Part shown: positions 1 through 6,500 of the stretch, in pieces
Position numbering within the stretch: the stretch's first letter is position 1
Layout of the letters: every line of letters starts with the position of its first letter
DNA from: an uncultured Lachnospira sp.
Lineage (GTDB): Bacteria > Bacillota > Clostridia > Lachnospirales > Lachnospiraceae
DNA length: 6,619 nucleotides
Reading direction: 5' to 3'
Assembly: GCA_947306285.1 (NCBI GenBank)
Contig: CAMZGB010000055.1
Span: 1-6,619 of the forward strand
Translations under genes and position numbers: made by a program
Notes under the pieces: model-generated
Told to the model about the DNA's origin: nothing
The model's input: the letters and a program-made list of their open reading frames with translations, nothing else
Database searches by the model: none

Positions 1-12
1 CTGCGCAAATTT

Positions 13-17
13 GGAGG
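13..17 (+). promoter_or_regulatory. Ribosome binding site of purO-type gene
   Basis: GGAGG lies six bases before the ATG at 24. The reading frame is open all the way to the left edge of the window, so frame alone does not fix the start. This strong Shine-Dalgarno sequence, plus the fact that the family's conserved YPGRG motif follows about a dozen residues later, decides for ATG 24. Confidence 0.85.
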
Positions 18-23
18 AAAAAT

Positions 24-731
24 ATGAAATCATTATTCGAAGAAGTTGCAAACAACGCATATCCAGGAAGAGGAATTGTTATTGGAACATCACCTGATGG
101 AACAAAAGCAATCACTGGATATTTTATTATGGGACGTAGCGAGAATTCTAGAAACAGAGTCTTCGTGGAAGAAGGAGAAGGTATTAGAACAGAGGCATTC
201 GACCCAGCAAAACTAGAAGATCCAAGTCTTATCATTTACGCGCCAGTTCGTGTGAGAGGTAATGACACAATCGTTACAAACGGCGACCAGACTGATACAG
301 TTTACGATTTAATGGCAGAGGGCAAAACTTTTGAGGAAGCATTACGCACTAGAGAGTTTGAACCAGACGCACCAAACTACACACCAAGAATTTCAGGTGT
401 TATGCATGTTGCAGATGGAAAGTTCTCTTACGAGATGTCAATTCTAAAGAGCAACAATGGAAATCCAGATTGCTGCGACAGATATACATTTAGCTATGAC
501 AATCCAATAGCAGGAGAGGGAAGATTTATCCACACTTACAAACACGATGGAAACCCACTTCCAAGTTTTGAGGGAGAGCCTACACTAGTTGAGATGCTAG
601 ATGATATTGATGAGTTTACAGAGAAGTTGTGGGATAACTTAAACGGTGAGAACAAGGTGAGCTTGTTTGTAAGATATATTGATATTGCAACAGGTGAATA
701 CGAGACAAAGATTGTTAATAAGAACAAATAG
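24..731 (+). CDS. purO: IMP cyclohydrolase, PurO type (archaeal-like)
   Basis: This 235-residue soluble protein belongs to the PurO-like IMP cyclohydrolase family, which closes the ring of FAICAR to give IMP, the last step of de novo purine synthesis. Recognisable family blocks are YPGRG (residues 13-17), a segment running YFIMGRSENSRNR (33-45), NGDQTD (86-91), EPDAPNYTPRI (113-123) and GEGRFIHTY (164-172). There is no signal peptide or membrane segment, so it is cytoplasmic. The length is a little above that of archaeal PurO, which from memory is about 200 residues. The gene sits 33 bases before a formyltransferase that makes its substrate and lacks its own cyclohydrolase domain, which strongly supports the assignment. 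Leucine codon CTA is frequent, as in the next gene. The family call is firm from motifs; the reaction is inferred from family and neighbour. Confidence 0.9.
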   Translation: MKSLFEEVANNAYPGRGIVIGTSPDGTKAITGYFIMGRSENSRNRVFVEEGEGIRTEAFDPAKLEDPSLIIYAPVRVRGNDTIVTNGDQTDTVYDLMAEGKTFEEALRTREFEPDAPNYTPRISGVMHVADGKFSYEMSILKSNNGNPDCCDRYTFSYDNPIAGEGRFIHTYKHDGNPLPSFEGEPTLVEMLDDIDEFTEKLWDNLNGENKVSLFVRYIDIATGEYETKIVNKNK

Positions 732-764
732 TTTTTAATAAATGTTAATAGAGAGGAAAAATCA

Positions 765-1940
765 ATGAAAGAATTAGAACTAAAGTATGGATGTAATCCA
801 AATCAGAAGCCATCTAGAATCTATATGAAAGAAGGTGAGCTTCCAATCAAAGTTTTGAATGGAAAGCCTGGATATATTAACTTCCTAGATGCGTTCAACG
901 GATGGCAGTTAGTAAGAGAGTTGAAGAAGGCTACAGGAATGCCTGCGGCCACATCATTTAAACACGTGTCTCCAGCGGGAGCAGCAGTTGGTCAGCCGCT
1001 AAGTGAAATTGAGTCAAAGATTTACTGGGTAGATGACCTAGGTGAGTTATCACCACTAGCTTGCGCTTATGCTAGAGCAAGAGGTGCTGATAGAATGTCA
1101 TCTTATGGTGACTTCATCGCGCTATCTGATGTGTGTGATGTTTCAACAGCAGCAGTTATTAAGAGAGAATTCTCAGACGGAATCATAGCTCCAGGTTATG
1201 AGCCAGAAGCGCTAGAGATGCTAAAGGGCAAGAAGAAAGGTTCATATGCAATCATCGAGATTGATCCAAACTATGAGCCAGAAGAACTTGAGACTAAGGA
1301 AGTTTTCGGAATCAGTTTTGAGCAAGGAAGAAATGAGTTAAACATAGATGATGAGTTCTTCGCAAATGTCGTTACAAAGAACAAAGAGTTAACAGAGCAG
1401 GCTAAGATTGATATGGCAATTTCAATGATTACTCTAAAGTACACTCAATCAAACTCAGTTTGCTTCGTAAAGAATGGTCAGGCTATTGGCGTGGGTGCTG
1501 GACAGCAGTCTAGAATTCACTGCGTGCGTCTTGCAGGACAGAAGGCCGACAACTGGCTACTTCGTCAGTCTCCACAGGTATTAAACCTTCCATTTAGAGA
1601 TGACATCAAGCGTGCTGAGAGAGATAATGCGATTGACTTATACATCGGCGAAGAATATATGGACGTATTAAAAGACGGTGAATGGGAGAGAGTTTTCACA
1701 GAGAAGCCTCCAGTATTCACAAAAGAAGAGAAAGAAGAGTGGCTATCACAGGCTGAGGGAATCACACTTGGTTCAGACGCATTCTTCCCATTCTCAGACA
1801 ACATCGAGAGAGCCAAGAAGAGCGGCGTTAAGTATGTAGCTCAGCCAGGTGGATCAATCAGAGACCAGGATGTTATTGATGCCTGCGACAAATACGATAT
1901 GGTTATGAGCTTTACAGGATTAAGATTATTCCATCATTAA
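765..1940 (+). CDS. purH: Stand-alone AICAR formyltransferase (PurH C-terminal domain, ATIC-like)
   Basis: This 391-residue cytoplasmic protein is an AICAR transformylase: it moves the formyl group of 10-formyl-THF onto AICAR to give FAICAR. Ordinary bacterial PurH is about 500 residues, with an N-terminal MGS-like IMP cyclohydrolase domain; that domain is absent here. The protein starts directly at the transformylase fold (KYGCNPNQ, residues 7-14). The catalytic Lys-His pair is K66-H67 within KHVSPAGAAVG. Other blocks are ARARGADRMSS (103-113), a GAGQQSRIH segment (244-252) and SDAFFPF (337-343), and the protein ends in LRLFHH. These blocks match animal ATIC as I remember it better than the E. 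coli-type enzyme (KHANPCG). The start at ATG 765 is supported by GAGAGG at 751-756, eight bases upstream. It is probably co-transcribed with the preceding purO-type gene, whose product would finish the reaction, and it is followed by a strong terminator. Confidence 0.95.
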   Translation: MKELELKYGCNPNQKPSRIYMKEGELPIKVLNGKPGYINFLDAFNGWQLVRELKKATGMPAATSFKHVSPAGAAVGQPLSEIESKIYWVDDLGELSPLACAYARARGADRMSSYGDFIALSDVCDVSTAAVIKREFSDGIIAPGYEPEALEMLKGKKKGSYAIIEIDPNYEPEELETKEVFGISFEQGRNELNIDDEFFANVVTKNKELTEQAKIDMAISMITLKYTQSNSVCFVKNGQAIGVGAGQQSRIHCVRLAGQKADNWLLRQSPQVLNLPFRDDIKRAERDNAIDLYIGEEYMDVLKDGEWERVFTEKPPVFTKEEKEEWLSQAEGITLGSDAFFPFSDNIERAKKSGVKYVAQPGGSIRDQDVIDACDKYDMVMSFTGLRLFHH

Positions 1941-1985
1941 GAGTGAAAAACTAATACACAATACTTAAATGATCAACATAAAAGC

Positions 1986-2019
1986 CAGTGTTACTAGCAA
2001 TAGTAACACTGTTTTATTT
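1986..2019 (+). terminator. Intrinsic terminator after the purine gene pair
   Basis: A perfect 11-bp stem (1986-1996 with 2001-2011) closes on the stable GNRA-type loop GCAA and is followed by TTTTATTT. It lies 45 bases after the formyltransferase stop and before the promoter of the lipid genes, so it separates the two transcription units. The left arm is preceded by AAAA, so it may also act weakly on the minus strand, but no minus-strand gene is seen. Confidence 0.93.
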
Positions 2020-2038
2020 ATATCAAATTTAACTCATA

Positions 2039-2056
2039 AAATATGATAAATATGAT
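2039..2056 (+). repeat. Tandem 9-bp direct repeat over the -35 region
   Basis: The nonamer AAATATGAT occurs twice back to back (2039-2047 and 2048-2056) immediately upstream of the extended -10 element, overlapping the place where a -35 element would sit. Position and spacing would suit a regulator binding site, but the sequence is very AT-rich and chance duplication is possible. Confidence 0.5.
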
Positions 2057-2071
2057 TGATTATGTTATAAT
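2043..2071 (+). promoter_or_regulatory. Probable sigma-A promoter of the lipid operon
   Basis: A consensus -10 box TATAAT (2066-2071) carries the extended -10 dinucleotide TG one base upstream (2063-2064). With 17-bp spacing, the -35 position (2043-2048) reads ATGATA, four of six matches to TTGACA, a weak -35 that an extended -10 can compensate. Transcription would start near 2078, leaving a leader of only about 16 bases before ATG 2094. No other convincing promoter was seen between the downstream genes. Confidence 0.7.
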
Positions 2072-2083
2072 ATGAAAGGTTGT

Positions 2084-2088
2084 GAGGG
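2084..2088 (+). promoter_or_regulatory. Ribosome binding site deciding the start at 2094
   Basis: GAGGG lies five to six bases before ATG 2094. The alternative in-frame start, GTG at 2082, would overlap this site, would have only a poorly spaced GAAAGG two bases upstream, and would lie about four bases from the predicted transcript start. An in-frame TGA at 2073 rules out anything further upstream. Confidence 0.75.
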
Positions 2089-2093
2089 GATAT

Positions 2094-3971
2094 ATGTATA
2101 GAGAAAAAATTACAAAACAAATATCATTGATAGTCACAATTACACTCATAATTTGTTCTATGAGTGCTTTTGTGTTACCTAAAAATACAAAGGCTGCTTC
2201 GGAGAAGGAAACTACTACAATAGCGGAAACTACAACAAAAACAGTAGAATCAACTGCAAAAGTAGAAAACACAAATATTAAAGAGGAGCCAACTACTCAA
2301 AAAGAAGAACCAACAACTCAACAGGAAGAAACCACAACCCCTGTTAATCCAGATGAATATGAGTTGGTTGCACACAGAGGTTATTCAGGAATTGCTCCAG
2401 AAAACTCAATGCCAGCTTTCCAAAAAGCTGTAGATGCTGGTTTCAAACATATTGAGCTTGATCTTAGAAGATGTAAAGAAAACTCAGCAGGAAAAGCGGA
2501 TTGGGTTGTATGTCATGATGAGTCTTTAAAAAGACTTTGTGGAGTGGACAAAAAGATATCTGATATGACTGTATCTGAAATCAAAAAGTATTCATACAAG
2601 ATTGGTAACAATTTGGCTTTATATGGAGACGTGAAGGTAGCTTCTTTATCAGAGCTTATTTCTTATATTAAGAGTGTCAAGGATAAAGGCTATGATGTTG
2701 ATTGGAGATTTGAATTAAAGAAGTTAGAGGACGACGAAGACAAAAGCAAAATAGAAGAGGAAATTGTAAACCCTCTTAAAAAAGCCGGCGTGGATGACTG
2801 TGTAACTTTTATTTCTTTCTATTATTCAAATCTTGTTAATGTTGTGAAAAATAATCCACAAATAAAAGTATGCTATTTAGCAGAAATCTTGGAAGAAAAA
2901 TATTTAGATTATGCAACTGCGCTTAGAGATAAATGGCATGCGAAAATTCAAAGTGTTATTTTCAGAGGAAGCACCTATACTACATCAGATTTGGAAATAA
3001 AAGCAGCGTTGGATGAAGGATTTAACGTGGGAGTTTATGCAATAGATAGTAGAGTTATGATGAGCACTTATTACAGTTTAGGTGTTAGATCATTTACTAC
3101 AAACAAAGTGGAACCCGCAAGTATGTCGGTTTCGGGTATGAAGCATAAATATACAATGAAGGACTTCAAGTATACACTTTCAAAGAGAAGTTATACATTT
3201 ACAAATACAAGAAAGAAACCTACATTTACCGTGACATATGAGGGAGAGGAATTGTTAGAGGGACTATGCTATGAAACTAGTTACTCAAACAATAAGTATC
3301 CAGGAACAGCTACAGCTATTGCAACTGGAGCTAGAAATATTTCTGGAGAAAAAGAGAAAACATTTACTATTACTATGCCAAAGGTAAAAGGTTTTGCTGT
3401 TTCGAAGAATAAAGCAACTAGTTTGAAATACAAGTGGACAGCAAATACTGACGTTACAGGATATAAAGTTTATCAGTACAATTATAAGACAAAGAAATAT
3501 AATCTAGTAAAAACAATTAAAAAGAATCAAACTCATACTTTTACTGTAAAGAAATTATCAACAGCTGCAAAGTACAGATATAGAGTAAAGACTTATTTTA
3601 AAAACGGTAGCAAGGTTTATAATTCGAAAGCTTGTGCTGGAAAAACTACGTATACAAAACCTGCAAAAGAGAAAACTATCAAAATGAAACGTTCTAAGAA
3701 AGCAAAGACCATTTCGGTTTCATTTGGATGGTTGCCAAGAGTGACAGGTTATAAAGTTGTTATAGCGACTGACAAGTACTTTACCCAAGATGTTAAAGTA
3801 ATAAATACTAAGAAAGGCTCTATTCGTGTTAAAAAGCTTAATAAGAGGAAAACTTATTATGCAAAGGTTAGAGGATACTTGAAAGTTGGTAAAAAGTATT
3901 ACTATGGCGCATACAGTAAAGTAGTTCGCAAAAAAGGTAAGAAGTCAAAGAAGAAAAAGGATAAGGAATAG
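2094..3971 (+). CDS. Secreted glycerophosphodiester phosphodiesterase with Ig-like/FN3 tail
   Basis: This 625-residue protein, counted from ATG 2094, should hydrolyse glycerophosphodiesters to glycerol-3-phosphate and an alcohol outside the cell. Residues 1-36 form a Sec signal peptide: basic start, hydrophobic core, and a likely cut near TKA-AS. A Thr/Glu-rich linker (about 37-86) leads into the GDPD domain (about 90-340). Its catalytic set is visible: AHRG (H94, R95), PENS (E103), ELDL (E121, D123) and CHDESLKR (H141). Next come an Ig-like module with a YSNNKYPGTA signature (about 350-427) and two FN3-like domains (about 430-520 and 525-612). The last 14 residues hold ten Lys/Arg. There is no LPXTG motif and no final membrane helix, so retention could rest on charge binding to anionic wall polymers (inference). 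The substrate might be a phospholipid-derived diester or a glycerol-phosphate teichoic acid, as for GlpQ-like enzymes. It is the first gene of the operon. Confidence 0.9.
   Translation: MYREKITKQISLIVTITLIICSMSAFVLPKNTKAASEKETTTIAETTTKTVESTAKVENTNIKEEPTTQKEEPTTQQEETTTPVNPDEYELVAHRGYSGIAPENSMPAFQKAVDAGFKHIELDLRRCKENSAGKADWVVCHDESLKRLCGVDKKISDMTVSEIKKYSYKIGNNLALYGDVKVASLSELISYIKSVKDKGYDVDWRFELKKLEDDEDKSKIEEEIVNPLKKAGVDDCVTFISFYYSNLVNVVKNNPQIKVCYLAEILEEKYLDYATALRDKWHAKIQSVIFRGSTYTTSDLEIKAALDEGFNVGVYAIDSRVMMSTYYSLGVRSFTTNKVEPASMSVSGMKHKYTMKDFKYTLSKRSYTFTNTRKKPTFTVTYEGEELLEGLCYETSYSNNKYPGTATAIATGARNISGEKEKTFTITMPKVKGFAVSKNKATSLKYKWTANTDVTGYKVYQYNYKTKKYNLVKTIKKNQTHTFTVKKLSTAAKYRYRVKTYFKNGSKVYNSKACAGKTTYTKPAKEKTIKMKRSKKAKTISVSFGWLPRVTGYKVVIATDKYFTQDVKVINTKKGSIRVKKLNKRKTYYAKVRGYLKVGKKYYYGAYSKVVRKKGKKSKKKKDKE
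2280..2342 (+). repeat. Tandem coding repeat in the T/E-rich linker (KEEPTTQ units)
   Basis: Three consecutive 21-base units encode KEEPTTQ, KEEPTTQ and the degenerate QEETTTP at residues 63-83 of the secreted phosphodiesterase. Units 1 and 2 differ only at third codon positions (GAG/GAA, GCC... versus ACC-type phasing kept), so they encode identical peptides. It is a low-complexity spacer between signal peptide and catalytic domain, of a kind that often varies in copy number between strains. Confidence 0.8.
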
Positions 3972-3981
3972 AAATTAAGAC

Positions 3982-4695
3982 ATGCTGAAGAAATTGGACT
4001 GGGACAAAAAAATATTTAACTTAATACCAATTTATGGGTTTATACCAATTGTAATCGCTTTAACATTTAATGTTTTAGTGTTTACGGGTACTAGACCTAT
4101 TACCCAGCACTTACATCATCATGATATATATTCAAAACTTGATCAGATGATTCCCTTCTGCCCAGGATGGATGGTTATTTATGTACTTGCATTTGCAACT
4201 TGGGCAATTGGATACGTTATGATCGCAAGAGAAGAGCGAAAGATTTGCTATAACATGTTTACAGCTGAGATTCTGGCAAAGGCACTTGTTTTGCTCTGTT
4301 TCTTTGTTTATCCTACGGTCATGGTAGATCCTCAACACGCTGAACCATTCAGAAGTCAGATACAAGATGGATTTATCGGGTGGCTTTGCCGTTTTGTTTA
4401 TAGTTTTGATGAGCCAAATAATCTATTCCCATCGATTCATTGTTTGGAAAGTTGGTTCGTGTTTAGAGCAGCATTTAGTTTGAAACATGGTGGAGTTAAA
4501 TATAAGACCTTTATGTTTGTGGCAGCAATACTTGTTTTTGCAAGTGTACTACTTGTAAAGCAACATGTAATAATAGATGTTATTGGTGGAGTGGCAGTAG
4601 TAGAGATTGCATTATTCTTTGCAAAGAAATATAATCTAGGTAGAGTGTTTTCTGCCTTGGAACGTAAATTAACCGGCAAAAAACAAGAGAAATAA
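3982..4695 (+). CDS. PAP2-family membrane lipid phosphatase or headgroup transferase
   Basis: This 237-residue integral membrane protein has about five to six hydrophobic stretches (roughly 13-35, 62-82, 97-115, 131-141, 177-193, 196-213). Two of the three PAP2 signature motifs are present: PSIH (residues 150-153, motif 2) and H195-x3-D199 followed by GG (motif 3). H153 and H195 would be the catalytic histidines. A clear motif 1 (KxxxxxxRP) is missing; YPTVMVDP (110-117) sits where related proteins, as I remember them, carry a PT...RP segment. In motif 3 the usual SR reads S188-V189. PSIHCLESW with KQH resembles the PAP2 branch that contains inositolphosphorylceramide synthases, so it could dephosphorylate a lipid phosphate or transfer a headgroup; the substrate is unknown. 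The start is 10 bases after the phosphodiesterase stop with only a weak ribosome site (AAGGA at 3963-3967 is 14 bases away), and the stop overlaps the next start in TAATG. Confidence 0.8.
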   Translation: MLKKLDWDKKIFNLIPIYGFIPIVIALTFNVLVFTGTRPITQHLHHHDIYSKLDQMIPFCPGWMVIYVLAFATWAIGYVMIAREERKICYNMFTAEILAKALVLLCFFVYPTVMVDPQHAEPFRSQIQDGFIGWLCRFVYSFDEPNNLFPSIHCLESWFVFRAAFSLKHGGVKYKTFMFVAAILVFASVLLVKQHVIIDVIGGVAVVEIALFFAKKYNLGRVFSALERKLTGKKQEK

Positions 4696-5732
4696 TGAAG
4701 AATACTAAAAGAACAATTATATACATGGTGGTTTTCGTATTATTGGCTGCTTTGACAGTCTTTGTTATGATAAAATCATCAAAAGAGTTTAGTTGGGCAT
4801 CATTTGGAAATGTTCTATCTCATATGAATCCGTTTTGGATTCTTTTGGCCTTTCTAGGAATGATAGGATTTATCTTCTTCGAAGGATACGCAATTGTGAT
4901 TATCCTTCGTGTGTTTGGCTACAAAAGAAAAATCAGGAGAGGATGGTTATATTCTGCTCCTGATGTTTATTTTTCAGCAATTACGCCATCTGCTACAGGT
5001 GGGCAGCCGGCATCTTTGTACTTTATGCATAAAGATAAAGTGCCAGCAGCAGTTTCTACGATAGCGCTTTTACTTAATCTAGTATTCTATATAGCATCTA
5101 TTCTTTTGATTGGTTTAGTTTGCCTTATAATTCATCCTACTGTTTTGGGTGAGTTTGATCCACTTTCAATGACTTTGATAACAATAGGTTTTATAACCCA
5201 ATTTTTATTGATGCTAGTATTTATTCTACTAGTTTATAAATCATCAATCGTAAAAGGCTTGGCTTATGCTTTATTAAAATTTGGTCAGAAAATCCATTTA
5301 GTAAAACGCATGGATAAGAAACTTAAAAAACTTGATGATATGGAAAGAGAGTATAAAGAATGTGCTGATCTAATCCTTAAGAATAAAAAAACTTTGTCCA
5401 AAGCATTTTTGTGTAACTTCTTGCAGAGGGTTTCACAGATTTTAGTTTCAGTATTTGTTTATATTGGCGTTACACACGGTTTTAGAGGTGCACTAAAAGC
5501 ATTTTCGATTCAAGGATTCGTAGCACTCGGCTCAAATGCGGTTCCTATTCCAGGAGCTATTGGAGCAGCAGATTATTTATACGTTGATGGGTTTGAACAT
5601 TTACTAAAGGATACAGTTAGTGTAGAATTAGTGAGTAGAGGTATTTCATTCTATGTATGCGTCTTAATATGTGGTATATTTACATTAGCGGTATATAGTA
5701 AATACAATTTCAGGAGAAAGAAGAAAAAATAA
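4695..5732 (+). CDS. Flippase-like membrane protein, LPG-synthase TM family (UPF0104)
   Basis: This 345-residue polytopic membrane protein belongs to the lysylphosphatidylglycerol synthase transmembrane family, related to the flippase part of MprF. Hydrophobic segments lie around 8-26, 46-72, 118-146, 157-181, 238-258, 268-290 and 314-335. Family marks are FFEGYA (61-66), the loop TPSATGGQPAS (97-107) and PIPGAIGAAD (284-293). A charged cytoplasmic-type stretch lies at about 199-236. The C-terminal aminoacyl-transferase domain (DUF2156) of full MprF is absent, and the protein ends in RRKKKK, so it is unlikely to aminoacylate lipid; moving a lipid between leaflets is the plausible role by analogy. 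It overlaps both neighbours by one base (TAATG at each end), pointing to translational coupling with the PAP2 and PssA genes. Its position between them suggests its cargo is a product of this operon, which is inference. Confidence 0.85.
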   Translation: MKNTKRTIIYMVVFVLLAALTVFVMIKSSKEFSWASFGNVLSHMNPFWILLAFLGMIGFIFFEGYAIVIILRVFGYKRKIRRGWLYSAPDVYFSAITPSATGGQPASLYFMHKDKVPAAVSTIALLLNLVFYIASILLIGLVCLIIHPTVLGEFDPLSMTLITIGFITQFLLMLVFILLVYKSSIVKGLAYALLKFGQKIHLVKRMDKKLKKLDDMEREYKECADLILKNKKTLSKAFLCNFLQRVSQILVSVFVYIGVTHGFRGALKAFSIQGFVALGSNAVPIPGAIGAADYLYVDGFEHLLKDTVSVELVSRGISFYVCVLICGIFTLAVYSKYNFRRKKKK

Positions 5733-6490
5733 TGTTAGGAGTATATGATTACACCGTAATACTTACTTACATTTCTGTACTTTCAGCGAGTACAGGTATT
5801 TTTGTGACGCTTACTGATCCGGGACATCCATATATTGGAATGGTGTTCTTGCTATTTTGTGGATTGTGCGACACCTTCGACGGCAAAGTGGCTCGCACAA
5901 AGAAAAACAGAACAAAACTCCAAAAAGGTTTTGGAGTTCAGATAGATTCACTCTCAGATTTGGTAGCATTTGGAGTGTTGCCGGTATGTTTGGGAATGGC
6001 ACTTTACAACAGATCAAATGGTGGTTTTGAGAAGAAGATTTTCAATTTTGTGAGAGACCCATTTATAGGTAAAATTCCAATTTGGGTTATATATATTATT
6101 TGTGTTTTGTTTGTTTTAGCAGCACTCATAAGACTTGCATATTTCAATGTAACTTGTGAAGAAACTCAAAGCGAAGGTCTAGACAGAAAAAAATATTACT
6201 TCGGACTTCCGGTTACTAGTACAGCTTTGATTTTCCCTACTTTCCTTATTGTGAGATACACAATAGCAGATATTTGGGGTTACGACATTTCACATTTGTA
6301 CTTTGCGCTTTTGGTTATTGTAGGAGTGTTGTTTATTGCTAAATTCAAGATTACAAAGCCAAGCAATGTTTGGATTTACATTATGGTAGCCTTTGGAGCG
6401 ATTGAGTTTATAATTCTATTGTTCTTCACAAGTCTCCAAAAAGAAGTGTTTACATTTTTAAAGGCGGTTCATAGATTTTTTGCAGGATAA
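5732..6490 (+). CDS. pssA: CDP-alcohol phosphatidyltransferase, probably phosphatidylserine synthase
   Basis: This 252-residue membrane enzyme transfers a phosphatidyl group from CDP-diacylglycerol to an alcohol, most likely L-serine, giving phosphatidylserine. The family signature is complete: D47-x2-D50-G51-x2-A54-R55, then G68-x3-D72-x3-D76. The four aspartates would hold the metal ions. The gap between AR and G68 is 12 residues rather than the eight of the classical pattern. Hydrophobic segments follow at roughly 34-46, 77-90, 113-136, 157-175, 186-204 and 212-232. The serine assignment rests on the next gene, which looks like phosphatidylserine decarboxylase; inositol or glycerol-phosphate as acceptor cannot be excluded by motif alone. 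The start at 5732 overlaps the previous stop in TAATG. AGGAG at 5712-5716 is 15 bases upstream, too far to be ideal, so re-initiation by ribosomes finishing the previous gene is likely. Confidence 0.87.
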   Translation: MLGVYDYTVILTYISVLSASTGIFVTLTDPGHPYIGMVFLLFCGLCDTFDGKVARTKKNRTKLQKGFGVQIDSLSDLVAFGVLPVCLGMALYNRSNGGFEKKIFNFVRDPFIGKIPIWVIYIICVLFVLAALIRLAYFNVTCEETQSEGLDRKKYYFGLPVTSTALIFPTFLIVRYTIADIWGYDISHLYFALLVIVGVLFIAKFKITKPSNVWIYIMVAFGAIEFIILLFFTSLQKEVFTFLKAVHRFFAG

Positions 6491-6500
6491 CATATAAAAA

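Noticed and set aside
1..27. Possible tail of an upstream gene ending in TGA at 25-27, overlapping the purO-type start as ATGA.
   Set aside because: Only eight codons are visible, with no recognisable family; any short open stretch could do this.
2032..2064. Partial inverted repeat CATAA...TTATG around the lipid promoter as an operator.
   Set aside because: Only five bases pair in a very AT-rich stretch; the direct repeat is the stronger signal.
2082..2093. GTG at 2082 as an in-frame alternative start of the secreted phosphodiesterase.
   Set aside because: It overlaps the GAGGG ribosome site of ATG 2094, lies almost at the predicted transcript start, and adds only four residues before the signal peptide.
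2136..2168. Lipoprotein signal around the cysteine in LIICSMS of the phosphodiesterase.
   Set aside because: The residue before Cys is Ile, not Gly/Ala/Ser, so it does not form a lipobox; a TKA-AS signal peptidase I site further on fits better.
5737..5759. AGGAG followed by an out-of-frame ATG (5745) giving a four-codon frame MITP inside the pssA start.
   Set aside because: The family's N-terminus fits the frame from 5732; the spacing to ATG 5745 is only three bases and the mini-frame is probably chance.
536..6017. Several minus-strand open frames of 63-83 codons (536-727, 1565-1816, 2060-2272, 4132-4365, 4437-4679, 5811-6017).
   Set aside because: Each lies wholly or almost wholly opposite a gene with clear family motifs, shows no family features itself, and has low-complexity composition typical of antisense shadows.
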